From positions 62,001 to 126,000 of the forward strand of contig DAIMYQ010000002.1 of NCBI GenBank assembly GCA_036734385.1: a DNA stretch of 64,000 nucleotides, given 5' to 3'. The DNA comes from JAAYPI01 sp036734385. Its GTDB lineage: Bacteria; Bacteroidota; Bacteroidia; Bacteroidales; Paludibacteraceae. Under the pieces are notes generated by a model. It did not search any database. It was not told the DNA's origin and saw nothing but the letters and a program-made list of their open reading frames with translations. The translations under genes were made by a program, and so were the position numbers. Shown piece after piece: positions 15,919 to 25,280 of the stretch (positions within the stretch are counted from its first letter, which is position 1; each line of letters starts with the position of its first letter).

Positions 15919-16998
15919 ATGAGTAGTATACTAGATAAATTAGAAGGACTTGCAAGTCGCTTTGAAGAAGTTTCCACGTTAATAACGGACCCTGCTGTTA
16001 TCAGTGACATGAAACGTTTTGTGAAATTAAACAAAGAATATCATGATTTAGAAAAAATTCTATCTGCACAACAAAGGTATAAAACATTGCTTGCCAATCT
16101 GGCAGAAGCAAAAGAAATATTGGAGAACGAGAACGACGAGGAAATGCGAGATATGGCTAAAATGGAAATAGACCAAATAAGCCCCAAAATAGCACCTATG
16201 GAGGAAGAAATAAAACTTTTACTTGTTCCTGCCGACCCACAAGATGGTAAAAATGCCATTGTAGAAATCAGGGGGGGCACAGGAGGTGACGAGGCGGCTA
16301 TTTTTGCAGGAGACTTATTTAAAATGTATTCTCGTTACTGTGAAAGCAAAGGTTGGAAAGTGGAAGTTACTAACACAAGCGAAGGAACGTCCGGCGGTTA
16401 CAAAGAAGTGATTTTTACCGTATCGGGAGAAAATGTATATGGGACACTCAAATACGAATCGGGAGTTCATCGCGTACAACGCGTTCCGCAAACAGAAACA
16501 CAAGGACGAGTACACACATCAGCCGCAACAGTAGCAGTTTTACCCGAAGCAGAGGAATTTGACATAGAGCTAAAAGAAAGCGATGTACGAGTGGATACAT
16601 TTTGTTCTTCAGGTGCAGGTGGACAATCTGTAAACACCACCTACTCTGCTATTCGTTTGGTACACATTCCAACAGGCATTACCGTACAGTGCCAAGATGA
16701 AAAATCGCAACACAAAAACAAGGCAAAAGCGATGATTGAACTTCGCTCAAGAATTTATGCGATCGAATACCAAAAATATCTTGATGAAATAGGGTCTAAA
16801 AGAAAAACGATGGTTTCTACAGGTGACCGTTCAGCAAAAATTCGCACCTATAATTATCCACAAGGACGTATCACCGACCATCGCATAAACTATACCATTT
16901 ACAATCTGTCAGCATTTATGGATGGCGATATTCAAGATTGTATAGACCACTTGATTGTAGCAGAAAATGCGGAAAGAATGAAAGAAAGTGAGTTATAA
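15919..16998 (+). CDS. prfA: Peptide chain release factor 1
   Basis: A 359-residue class I release factor. The catalytic Gly-Gly-Gln is at 234-236 ([11 protein letters not shown]), and Gln236 is the residue methylated by PrmC in other bacteria. The codon-recognition tripeptide is Pro190-Gln-Thr192 in the context [10 protein letters not shown]. The Pro-x-Thr pattern identifies RF1 (UAA/UAG) and not RF2. It releases finished proteins on the ribosome. It starts 45 bases after purM. Confidence 0.97.
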   Translation: MSSILDKLEGLASRFEEVSTLITDPAVISDMKRFVKLNKEYHDLEKILSAQQRYKTLLANLAEAKEILENENDEEMRDMAKMEIDQISPKIAPMEEEIKLLLVPADPQDGKNAIVEIRGGTGGDEAAIFAGDLFKMYSRYCESKGWKVEVTNTSEGTSGGYKEVIFTVSGENVYGTLKYESGVHRVQRVPQTETQGRVHTSAATVAVLPEAEEFDIELKESDVRVDTFCSSGAGGQSVNTTYSAIRLVHIPTGITVQCQDEKSQHKNKAKAMIELRSRIYAIEYQKYLDEIGSKRKTMVSTGDRSAKIRTYNYPQGRITDHRINYTIYNLSAFMDGDIQDCIDHLIVAENAERMKESEL

Positions 16999-17032
16999 AT
17001 TTACGACACTGCGAACAAAACAAAATATAGTC

Positions 17033-17869
17033 ATGAACAAAGAACAACTACTTGAAAACATAAAACGCAAAAAATCATTCCTTTGCGTAGGTTTAGACAC
17101 CGATATCGCTAAAATACCGGAATTTCTTTTTGACAAGACGGATGATGCCATGTTTGAATTTAATAAATCTATCATTGACGCAACTGCCGACTTCTGTGTT
17201 GCCTATAAACCCAACATTGCTTTTTATGAGTCTTTGGGATTAGAAGGATGGAGCACATTAGAACGAACAGTGGAATATATTCGCACCAATTTCCCTGACC
17301 AATTTATCATTGCAGACGCTAAACGCGGTGATATTGGTAATACTTCAGCCATGTATGCTCGCACATTTCTAGGAGATATGGATTTTGATGCTGTTACAAT
17401 TGCTCCCTACATGGGAGAAGACAGTGTCACTCCGTTTTTGAATTATGGTGGCAAATGGGCTATCTTGTTGGCACTAACATCTAATAAAGGAGCATCTGAT
17501 TTTCAATACACAAAAGATGCTGAAACCGATGAATATTTGTTTGAAAAAGTTTTAAAAACTTCTCAAAAATGGGGATCTGAAAATAACTTAATGTACGTAG
17601 TAGGTGCAACAAAAGCTGATATGCTAAGCAATATTCGCACAATTGTGCCAAACCATTTCTTATTGGTTCCAGGTGTCGGAGCTCAAGGTGGAAGCTTGCA
17701 AGAAGTTGCAAAATACGGAATAAACAAAGAATGCGGATTGCTTGTAAATGCTTCTCGTTCTATTATTTATGCAGACAATTCTAAAAATTTTGCCAATGCA
17801 GCTCAGAATGAAGCAAGAAACATTCAAACAGAAATGGAAGAAATTCTTTCTTCCTATAAAATAATCTGA
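17033..17869 (+). CDS. pyrF: Orotidine 5'-phosphate decarboxylase
   Basis: A 278-residue enzyme that makes UMP from OMP, the last step of pyrimidine synthesis. It shows [10 protein letters not shown] at the start and the catalytic Asp-Lys-x-x-Asp in [13 protein letters not shown], then VAPYMGED-like and VPGVGAQGG phosphate-binding loops. The frame is open 45 bases upstream (to 16988, inside prfA), but the Met at 17033 gives [20 protein letters not shown], the usual start of this PyrF group, so I place the start there, 34 bases after prfA. Confidence 0.94.
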   Translation: MNKEQLLENIKRKKSFLCVGLDTDIAKIPEFLFDKTDDAMFEFNKSIIDATADFCVAYKPNIAFYESLGLEGWSTLERTVEYIRTNFPDQFIIADAKRGDIGNTSAMYARTFLGDMDFDAVTIAPYMGEDSVTPFLNYGGKWAILLALTSNKGASDFQYTKDAETDEYLFEKVLKTSQKWGSENNLMYVVGATKADMLSNIRTIVPNHFLLVPGVGAQGGSLQEVAKYGINKECGLLVNASRSIIYADNSKNFANAAQNEARNIQTEMEEILSSYKII

Positions 17870-17874
17870 CAAAA

Positions 17875-19107
17875 GTGGTTAACAAGAAGAAAATAATCAA
17901 TGATCCAGTTTTCGGTTTCATCAATATTCCGGGCAACTTTATATACGATCTGATACAACATCCGTATATGCAAAGGTTAACCCGCATAAGGCAATTGGGA
18001 CTTTCTTCTTACGTATACCCAGGAGCACAACACACACGATTTCAGCACTCCCTAGGAGCCATGTATTTAATGACAGAAGCCATAAAAAATCTGAAATCGA
18101 AAGAAATAAAAATCACAAAGGAAGAAGAGGAAGGCGTTTATGCCGCCATCCTCTTACACGATATTGGTCACGGACCATTTTCACATGCTTTAGAAGGAAC
18201 AATTATAAAAAATGTTTCGCACGAAGACATAACGTTGACAACCATTCAGCGACTGAATAAAGAATTTAATGGGCAATTAAACCTTGCCATGTCTATTCTT
18301 CAAAACACATACAAGAAAGAATTTTTGCACCAATTGGTTTCAGGACAACTCGACATGGATAGACTCGATTATTTGCGTCGTGATAGTTTCTTTACAGGTG
18401 TAACCGAAGGAAATATCGGTTCTGCACGTATCATTAAAATGTTGAATATCAAAGATGATAAATTGGTAGTAGAAGCAAAAGGAATCTACTCTATAGAAAA
18501 CTTTCTAATGAATAGGCGTCTGATGTATTGGCAAGTATATTTGCACAAAACAGCTTTTGCTATCGAAAAAATGCTTATTAATACGATTGAACGAGCAAAG
18601 ATTGTAGCACAAAAGGACGAAAATCTATTTGGAACGCCTTCATTACTTCATTTCATCAAAAAAACTCCTGACAGAAGTTCTTTCGTAGACAATGACGAAA
18701 CTTTAGACCATTTCTTAGCTCTCGATGACACCGATATTTTGAGTGCTCTCAAAGTGTGGTCTCACCACAATGACAAAATATTATCAGAGCTAAGCAAGGA
18801 TATTGTCAATAGAAAAATTTTCAAAATGGAAGTAAGTAACCAACCTTTTGACAAAGAGAAAATAAAAAGGAAGGGGCTTGAAATAAGCAATTACCTAGGT
18901 ATTAAGCAGGAGGAAGCTTCTTATTTTATTTCCGTCAATGAGGTTACAAATAATATGTACAAGAACAATGAGGACAGTATTAACATATTATATAATGATG
19001 GAACAACAAAACCAATCAGTCAATCGTCCGATATGCTTGATATCAGCGTTTTATCCAGAGAAGTAACAAAATATTATTTTTGCTATTACAGAACCGATAA
19101 AAATTAG
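17875..19107 (+). CDS. HD-superfamily phosphohydrolase (YdhJ/dGTPase-like)
   Basis: A 410-residue cytosolic HD-domain metal phosphohydrolase. Metal ligands are visible in TRFQHSLGAMYLM and LLHDIGHGPFSHALE, and SGQLDMDRLDYLRRDSFFTG is the third conserved block, with the late Asp. The family includes dNTP triphosphohydrolase relatives, but the substrate of this subgroup is not settled. The start is a GTG only 5 bases after pyrF. In related Bacteroidota this gene commonly precedes lpxD, as here. Confidence 0.88.
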   Translation: MVNKKKIINDPVFGFINIPGNFIYDLIQHPYMQRLTRIRQLGLSSYVYPGAQHTRFQHSLGAMYLMTEAIKNLKSKEIKITKEEEEGVYAAILLHDIGHGPFSHALEGTIIKNVSHEDITLTTIQRLNKEFNGQLNLAMSILQNTYKKEFLHQLVSGQLDMDRLDYLRRDSFFTGVTEGNIGSARIIKMLNIKDDKLVVEAKGIYSIENFLMNRRLMYWQVYLHKTAFAIEKMLINTIERAKIVAQKDENLFGTPSLLHFIKKTPDRSSFVDNDETLDHFLALDDTDILSALKVWSHHNDKILSELSKDIVNRKIFKMEVSNQPFDKEKIKRKGLEISNYLGIKQEEASYFISVNEVTNNMYKNNEDSINILYNDGTTKPISQSSDMLDISVLSREVTKYYFCYYRTDKN

Positions 19108-19170
19108 TCGTTTTTGCCGTAATAATAACCTTTCTAATCTCCAAAAATCTTTTTTTTGTGAAAATTTTGT

Positions 19171-19178
19171 TACATTTG
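19171..19178 (+). promoter_or_regulatory. Candidate -7 box for lpxD
   Basis: TACATTTG, 17 bases upstream of the lpxD start. A TTTG lies 12 bases upstream, closer than the usual 17-23, in a layout also seen before atpD. Confidence 0.45.
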
Positions 19179-19195
19179 CCGAAATTTAAACTGAT

Positions 19196-20242
19196 ATGGA
19201 ATTTTCCGCACAACAAATAGCCGATTTTTTGAAAGGTGAAGTAATAGGAGATTCTTCTGTTAAAGTCAACAACATTTCAAAAATAGAAAAGGGTGAACCA
19301 AACACGCTTACCTTTCTTGCAAATCCAAAATACACACACTACATTTACGAGACAAAAGCAAGTGTTGTATTGGTTAACAAATCTTTTGAACCGGAAAAAC
19401 CGATTACAGCAACACTAATTGCCGTGGAAGATGCGTATAAGTCTTTATCTCTTTTATTGAAACTGGTAGATCAAAATAAACCGGCAAAAAAAGGGATTGA
19501 TTCTTTAGCATTTATAGCTCCTTCTGCTAAAATAGGCAAGGACGTATACATCGGGGCCTTTTGCTACATTGAAGAAGGTGTTGTCATTGGTGATAATACT
19601 CAAATATATCCTCATAGCTACATTGGAAACAATGTAAATGTCGGAAAAAACACCATTCTTTACTCAGGAGTGAGGATTTATTACGACTGTGTCATTGGAA
19701 ACAATTGTATCATACACTCTTCTGCCGTTATCGGGTCAGATGGTTTTGGCTTTGCACGTAATGAAGATGGAAGTTATGATAAAATACCACAGGGCGGAAA
19801 TGTTGTTATTGAAGATAACGTTGAAATAGGATCTTGTACATCTGTAGACCGTGCAAGTATTGGGTCTACTATACTTCACAAAGGTGTTAAATTAGATAAC
19901 CAAATACAAATAGCTCACAATGTAGAAATTGGCGAAAACAGTGCTATGGCAGCATGTTCAGGCATAGCTGGCTCTACAAAAATCGGAAAAAATTGTATCA
20001 TTGGTGGTATGGTTGGTATCGCAGGACACCTGACTATTGCAGACAATACGCTTATTGGTGCCTATACGGGCATTACTAACAATATAAAAGAAGAAGGACA
20101 AGCATTTCAAGGTATACCAGCCATGCCTGCTTCTAAAAATAGGCGTTCCTTTGTGGTATACAGACACTTGCCCGAACTACAACAAACCGTTTTAGAATTG
20201 CAAAAAGAGATAAACCTACTAAAAGAAGAACTGAAAAAGTAA
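19196..20242 (+). CDS. lpxD: UDP-3-O-(3-hydroxyacyl)glucosamine N-acyltransferase
   Basis: A 348-residue LpxD, the third step of lipid A synthesis: it adds a second hydroxyacyl chain from ACP. The N-terminal uridine-binding domain (about 1-100, [19 protein letters not shown]) is followed by a left-handed beta-helix of hexapeptide repeats. The catalytic His lies in [17 protein letters not shown], and [15 protein letters not shown] is characteristic. The C-terminal helix ([21 protein letters not shown]) packs the trimer. It is followed after 3 bases by lpxC/fabZ. Confidence 0.96.
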   Translation: MEFSAQQIADFLKGEVIGDSSVKVNNISKIEKGEPNTLTFLANPKYTHYIYETKASVVLVNKSFEPEKPITATLIAVEDAYKSLSLLLKLVDQNKPAKKGIDSLAFIAPSAKIGKDVYIGAFCYIEEGVVIGDNTQIYPHSYIGNNVNVGKNTILYSGVRIYYDCVIGNNCIIHSSAVIGSDGFGFARNEDGSYDKIPQGGNVVIEDNVEIGSCTSVDRASIGSTILHKGVKLDNQIQIAHNVEIGENSAMAACSGIAGSTKIGKNCIIGGMVGIAGHLTIADNTLIGAYTGITNNIKEEGQAFQGIPAMPASKNRRSFVVYRHLPELQQTVLELQKEINLLKEELKK

Positions 20243-20245
20243 AAA

Positions 20246-21631
20246 ATGTCGACAAAACAAAAAACTTTAGAACAACCATTCACATTAGAAGGAAAGGGAT
20301 TACATACAGGTTTACATATCACAGCCATCTTCAATCCGGCTCCAGAAAACTTTGGAATTATATTTAAACGTGTTGATTTAGAAGGGCAGCCTGAAATTAA
20401 AGCAATTGCAGAGAATGTTATTGCAACGGAAAGAGGAACAGTTATTTCTATCAACAATGTTGCAGTTAGTACTATAGAACATGCAATGTCAGCTCTATTT
20501 GCAAGTGAAATAGATAACTGTTTGGTAGAAATTAATGCTCCGGAGATGCCTATTTTGGATGGAAGTGCCATCAAATATGTGCAAGCCATAAAAAAAGCAG
20601 GTATTGCTGAACAGAAGGAAGAAAAAGATTACTTTATTGTTCCCGAAAAAATGGAATTTTCAGACGGTAGTGGTTCTTCTTTCCTCCTTTTACCGGATGA
20701 AAAATTCAGCATTCACACACTGATAAATTTTGATTCCTGCATTTTATCAAATCAATATGCAAGTCTTGAGAATCTATCTGACTTTGAAGTTGAAATAGCA
20801 TCAGCAAGAACATTCGTTTTTGTCAGAGAAATTGAGCCTTTATTAACCCACAACCTTATTAAAGGAGGTGATTTAGATAATGCCATTGTTATTTACGATC
20901 AGGAATTACCAGAAGAAGAAGTAAACCGATTGGCAAAATTGATGAATCAAGAGGGCATAAAAGTAAACCGATTGGGTTATATCAATGAAAAACCCCTTGT
21001 TTTTGAAAACGAACCTGCTCGGCATAAATTACTCGATGTTTTAGGTGATTTGGCTTTAATCGGAAAACCAATATTAGGTAGGATTATAGCGACCAAACCG
21101 GGACATCATATCAATACACAATTAGCTAAAAAGATTGCCAGGGACCTTCGCAGAGAAGAATCCCAAGCACCTCTGTACAACCCTGAGATTCCTCCTGTAA
21201 TGGATATTAATCGCATTAAAGAATTGTTACCTCATCGTTGGCCATTTTTAATGGTAGATAAGATTCTACGTATAAAGGAAAAAGAAATAATCGGTTTGAA
21301 AAATGTGACTGGCAATGAAACTTTCTTCGTTGGACACTTTCCTAATGAGCCTGTTATGCCGGGGGTATTGCTAGTTGAAGCGATGGCCCAAGTGGGTGGA
21401 CTTTTAGTGCTTAATTCCGTAGAAGAACCTACTCGCTATTCAACATACTTCTTAAAAATAGACAACGTTAAATTTCGAAAAAAAGTTTCTCCCGGTGACA
21501 CACTACTTTTCAAACTGACCTTGTTGACAGAGATACGACGCGGTTGTGCTACAATGCAAGGATATGTATTTGTAGGAAGGAAAATAGTTGCTGAAGCACA
21601 ATTTATGGCTCAAATAACAAAAAATAAATAA
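20246..21631 (+). CDS. lpxC/fabZ: Bifunctional UDP-3-O-acyl-GlcNAc deacetylase / 3-hydroxyacyl-ACP dehydratase
   Basis: A 461-residue fusion. The LpxC part (about 1-305) is the zinc deacetylase that commits sugar to lipid A: zinc ligands lie in TIEHAMSALFASEIDN and in ARHKLLDVLGDLALIG (His and Asp of the HKxxD motif), and IKGGDLDNAIV is the conserved loop. The FabZ part (about 318-461) is the hotdog dehydratase of fatty-acid elongation, with LPHRWPFLMVDKI and the catalytic His/Glu in GHFPNEPVMPGVLLVEAM. Both enzymes draw on 3-hydroxyacyl-ACP metabolism. This fusion is standard in Bacteroidota. It starts 3 bases after lpxD. Confidence 0.97.
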   Translation: MSTKQKTLEQPFTLEGKGLHTGLHITAIFNPAPENFGIIFKRVDLEGQPEIKAIAENVIATERGTVISINNVAVSTIEHAMSALFASEIDNCLVEINAPEMPILDGSAIKYVQAIKKAGIAEQKEEKDYFIVPEKMEFSDGSGSSFLLLPDEKFSIHTLINFDSCILSNQYASLENLSDFEVEIASARTFVFVREIEPLLTHNLIKGGDLDNAIVIYDQELPEEEVNRLAKLMNQEGIKVNRLGYINEKPLVFENEPARHKLLDVLGDLALIGKPILGRIIATKPGHHINTQLAKKIARDLRREESQAPLYNPEIPPVMDINRIKELLPHRWPFLMVDKILRIKEKEIIGLKNVTGNETFFVGHFPNEPVMPGVLLVEAMAQVGGLLVLNSVEEPTRYSTYFLKIDNVKFRKKVSPGDTLLFKLTLLTEIRRGCATMQGYVFVGRKIVAEAQFMAQITKNK

Positions 21632-21642
21632 CTCTCCAATTT

Positions 21643-22425
21643 ATGAAACAACCTTTAGCATACATTCATCCTGAAGCAAAAATTGCTCCCAATGTTGTTA
21701 TAGAACCTTTTGTTACGATTGATAAAAATGTAATTATAAAAGAAGGAACTCGCATAAGCTCCGGTGTTACCATTTTAGAAGGAGCTCGCATCGGAAAAAA
21801 CTGTACTATTTTTCCGGGAGCTGTCATTGCTGCCATTCCTCAAGATTTAAAATTTAACGGAGAAGATACTGTTGTAGAAATTGGAGACAACACGACTATC
21901 CGAGAATGTGTTACTATAAACCGAGGCACTTCAGCTAAAGGAAAAACAGTTGTGGGAAGTAATTGTTTACTAATGGCTTATGTCCATGTTGCTCATGATT
22001 GTGCAATAGGAAATAATGTAATTCTTGGAAATGCTTGTCAAATAGCGGGAGAAGTGAAAATTGATGATTGGGCTATTGTAAGTGGGGGAACTCTTATTCA
22101 TCAATTTTGCCATGTGGGCTCTCATGTGATTGTTCAAGGGGGTTCTCGTATAGGAAAAGACATTCCACCTTTCATTACTGCCGGAAGAGACCCTATTTCT
22201 TATGCGGGCGTCAATTCTATCGGGCTTCGACGTAGAGGTTTCACAAACGAACAAATATGTGACATTCAAAATATATACCGACTTTTATTCCTTTCCGGGT
22301 TGAATACTTCACAAGCGATAGAGCGAATAGAAGCAGAATTACCTGCCACAAAAGAAAAAGACGAAGTTATACTCTTTCTTCGTAACTCACAAAGAGGCAT
22401 TATTAAAGGATATTTTGATAAATAA
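21643..22425 (+). CDS. lpxA: UDP-N-acetylglucosamine acyltransferase
   Basis: A 260-residue LpxA, the first lipid A enzyme, which transfers a 3-hydroxyacyl chain to UDP-GlcNAc. Hexapeptide repeats run over the first two-thirds (IHPEAKIAPNVVIEPF onward). The catalytic His sits in LLMAYVHVAHDCAIGNN, and VSGGTLIHQFCHVGSHV is a family block. The C-terminal helical domain starts at GRDPISYAGVNSIGLRRRGF. It starts 11 bases after lpxC/fabZ and closes the lpx operon ahead of a hairpin terminator. Confidence 0.97.
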   Translation: MKQPLAYIHPEAKIAPNVVIEPFVTIDKNVIIKEGTRISSGVTILEGARIGKNCTIFPGAVIAAIPQDLKFNGEDTVVEIGDNTTIRECVTINRGTSAKGKTVVGSNCLLMAYVHVAHDCAIGNNVILGNACQIAGEVKIDDWAIVSGGTLIHQFCHVGSHVIVQGGSRIGKDIPPFITAGRDPISYAGVNSIGLRRRGFTNEQICDIQNIYRLLFLSGLNTSQAIERIEAELPATKEKDEVILFLRNSQRGIIKGYFDK

Positions 22426-22431
22426 AAATTT

Positions 22432-22464
22432 AAAGAGGAGTGATACAAAAATTACTCCTCTTTT
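22432..22464 (+). terminator. Hairpin terminator between lpxA and glnS
   Basis: AAAGAGGAGTGAT (22432-22444) pairs with ATTACTCCTCTTT (22451-22463, one G-U), with loop ACAAAA and a T4 run. It starts 6 bases after the lpxA stop codon and ends 17 bases before the glnS ATG, so it should end the lpx operon or attenuate glnS. Confidence 0.75.
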
Positions 22465-22481
22465 CAAATATAGCAGTACTT

Positions 22482-24164
22482 ATGGAAGCTGAAGAAACAA
22501 AAAAATCGCTCAATTTTATTGAAGCTATTGTTGAAAAAGACCTACAAGAGGGTAAAAATGGTGGACGTATTCAAACTCGTTTTCCACCGGAGCCTAATGG
22601 ATACCTCCACATCGGACACGCAAAAGCCATTTGTATGGATTTTGGTATTGCAGAAAAATACAATGGTATCTGTAATCTTCGCTTTGATGATACTAACCCA
22701 ACTACGGAAGACGTAGAATACGTCAATTCCATACAGGAAGATATCCAATGGCTTGGCTTTAAATGGGCTAATGTTTACTACGCTTCCGATTATTTTCAAC
22801 AATTATGGGATCTTGCCGTAAAACTAATAAAAGATGGAAAAGCCTATATTGATGAACAATCAGCTGAAGAAATTGCCAAACAAAAAGGTAATCCTACTAC
22901 CCCGGGAATAGAGAGTCCATACCGTAACCGTCCCATTGGAGAAAATTTGGTTTTATTTGAAAAAATGAATTCAGGAGAGGTGAAAGATGGCGATTTAGTA
23001 CTCAGAGCTAAAATAGATATGGCTTCATCCAATATGCATTTTAGAGACCCTATTATGTATCGGATAATAAATAACCGTCCACATCATCGTACAGGAAATA
23101 AATGGAAAGCTTATCCAATGTATGATTTTGCTCATGGTCAATCAGATTATTTTGAAGGAGTAACCCACTCTCTTTGTACCCTTGAATTTGAAGTTCACCG
23201 TCCATTATACGACTGGTTTATAGACCAATTTGCGAACGAAGATTATCGTCCAAGACAAAATGAATTTAATCGTTTAAATATTACCTATACTGTAATGAGT
23301 AAACGAAAAATGTTACAATTGGTACAAGAAAAATTGGTTTCGGGATGGGATGATCCTCGTATGCCAACTCTTTGCGGACTAAGAAGAAGAGGATATACCC
23401 CTACTTCTATCCGTAATTTTATCGACAAAATAGGATATACCAAATATGATGGAATAATTGATGTTTCGCTATTGGAGCACTCTATAAGGGAAGAATTAAA
23501 TGAAACAGCTACACGTGTTTCCGGAGTATTAAATCCTGTAAAACTCGTTATAACAAATTATCCTGAAGGTAAAACGGAAATGATGGAAGCTATTAACAAT
23601 CCGGAGGATGAAACAAAAGGTAGCAGAGAAATTTCTTTTTCAAAGGAGCTTTGGGTAGAACGGGATGATTTTATGGAAAATCCTCCTAAAGGATATTTCC
23701 GTATGACACCTGATAAAGAAGTTCGCCTGAAAAATGCCTATATCGTAAAATGTACCGGATGCAAAAAAGATGTTAATGGCGAAATTGAAGAAGTTTATTG
23801 TGAATACGACCCGATGACAAAAAGTGGAATGCCGGAAAGCAACCGTAAAGTAAAAGGAACATTGCACTGGGTTGATGCAAAAAACTGTATTGATGCTGAA
23901 GTACGGCTTTATGACCGTTTGTTCAGCGTAGAAAATCCGAGTGAGGAGAAAGAAAAAGATTTCAAAGAACTTCTTAACCCAGATTCGTTAAAAACCGTTA
24001 TGAATTGCAAAGTAGAACCTTTTTTGCAAACGGCAAAACCTCTTGAAAATTTTCAATTTCAACGTCTAGGTTACTTTAATATTGACCCTGATTCTAAGAA
24101 AGGAAAACTCATATTCAACCGCACGGTATCATTGAAAGATAGTTGGGCAAAAGAAAAAAAGTAA
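22482..24164 (+). CDS. glnS: Glutaminyl-tRNA synthetase
   Basis: A 560-residue class I synthetase that charges tRNA-Gln. HIGH is at 43-46 (PEPNGYLHIGHAKAI) and the KMSKS equivalent is VMSKRKML. The glutamine/tRNA elements NLRFDDTNPTTE and YDFAHGQSDYFEGVTHS are clear, and the C-terminal anticodon-binding beta barrels follow. The frame is open 42 bases upstream, but that stretch is the terminator hairpin; the Met at 22482 (MEAEETKKSLNFIE) is the sensible start. Having GlnRS means direct Gln charging, without the transamidation route for this tRNA. Confidence 0.96.
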   Translation: MEAEETKKSLNFIEAIVEKDLQEGKNGGRIQTRFPPEPNGYLHIGHAKAICMDFGIAEKYNGICNLRFDDTNPTTEDVEYVNSIQEDIQWLGFKWANVYYASDYFQQLWDLAVKLIKDGKAYIDEQSAEEIAKQKGNPTTPGIESPYRNRPIGENLVLFEKMNSGEVKDGDLVLRAKIDMASSNMHFRDPIMYRIINNRPHHRTGNKWKAYPMYDFAHGQSDYFEGVTHSLCTLEFEVHRPLYDWFIDQFANEDYRPRQNEFNRLNITYTVMSKRKMLQLVQEKLVSGWDDPRMPTLCGLRRRGYTPTSIRNFIDKIGYTKYDGIIDVSLLEHSIREELNETATRVSGVLNPVKLVITNYPEGKTEMMEAINNPEDETKGSREISFSKELWVERDDFMENPPKGYFRMTPDKEVRLKNAYIVKCTGCKKDVNGEIEEVYCEYDPMTKSGMPESNRKVKGTLHWVDAKNCIDAEVRLYDRLFSVENPSEEKEKDFKELLNPDSLKTVMNCKVEPFLQTAKPLENFQFQRLGYFNIDPDSKKGKLIFNRTVSLKDSWAKEKK

Positions 24165-24168
24165 TAGG

Positions 24169-25247
24169 ATGAAAAATACATTAACTCTCAGAACATTTAT
24201 ATCTTTAGTAATATTCTTGACTGCAGGCACATTGTTTGCACAAACAAACTTCAAATCAGGTTATGTTATTAAACTATCGGGAGATACGATTTTTGGTGAA
24301 ATTGATTACCGAAATGATGTACGTATGGCTAAAAAATGTTCGTTTAGATCAAATGCCAACGCTCCAGTCATAGATTATAAACCGGAAGATATTTTTGGAT
24401 ATCGTTTTACAGATAGTAAATATTTTGTGTCTGAAGTTGTAAATGGACAAAGATATTTTTTAGAATTCTTGATTAAAGGAAAAATCAACATTTATGATTT
24501 AAAAGACGATAACGGATATCGTTTTTCTTAAAAAAAGACAGTAGTGGTATCGTTGAGATGCCCTACGAAGAAGGAATTCGTTATCGAGATAACAAAGCAT
24601 ATATGTATGAATCAACAAAACATATAGGCATTTTAAGTTATGCCATGCAGGATGTTCCAGAATTAAAATCAAGAATTGAAAATATAAAAAAGCCCGAACA
24701 TAAAACTTTAATTAAGTTAGCTGAAGACTATCACAATGCGGTATGTACAGACGAAAAATGTATTATTTATGAAAAAAAAATGCCTGCATTTACTGTCAAC
24801 CTTGAAGCAGTTGCAGGTGATGCCATGTATTATTATCATTATTATTCGAATAACATTCTTAAACAACCAGCATTCACAACGGGACTTCTTGCTCATATTT
24901 GGATGCCTATGACAAGTGAAAATTTGTTCTTTAGAACAGGATTTATTTATTCAAATTTAAATTTCAATGATAAATACCTAAATTTCAGTTATAAAATACC
25001 TTTACAAATTGAATATGTTTATCCTAAATATATTATTAAACCTAAATTGGCAGTTGGAACAAACATATATGTAGTTCCTTTTTATGGAAGTATTGCATGT
25101 ATGGGTGGTGTAAATATAGAAATCAATAAAATGTTATCATGGTCTATCAATTATGATATAGATTTTTCACATAGTAAATATTTTCCACTAATACCAAGTA
25201 AACTCTTATCACAGGCTCTGTCTACAGGATTATACATTAAATTCTAA
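24169..25247 (+). pseudogene. Outer-membrane beta-barrel protein, frameshifted
   Basis: Two adjacent frames make one protein. The first (24169-24531) gives a signal peptide (ending TLFA, then QTNFK) and the block SGYVIKLSGDTIFGEIDYR seen in a Bacteroidota secreted family. It stops at a TAA directly after GYRFS. The second frame (mod 0, used from about 24525 to 25247) continues with FLKKDSSGIVEMPYEEG and ends in a beta-barrel with alternating hydrophobic residues and a terminal Phe (STGLYIKF). Adding one T to the T5 run at 24522-24526 restores a continuous protein of about 360 residues. The cause could be a real mutation, phase variation or a sequencing error. The function is unknown. Confidence 0.75.
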
Positions 25248-25280
25248 TTGCAAACGTAATAGGCTTTAATATTACAAATA

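Noticed and set aside
20861..20872. AAAGGAGGTGAT, an exact anti-16S-tail complement within lpxC
   Set aside because: It encodes the conserved LpxC loop IKGGDLDN and no start codon with a real gene follows, so coding constraint explains it.
22440..22481. Extended GlnS N-terminus starting at 22440
   Set aside because: The extra codons are the terminator hairpin, and the family start fits Met 22482.
24522..24536. Programmed -1 frameshift in the beta-barrel gene
   Set aside because: The T5 run precedes the stop, but there is no canonical X-XXY-YYZ slippery heptamer in frame and no clear downstream stimulatory structure, so mutation or sequencing error is simpler.
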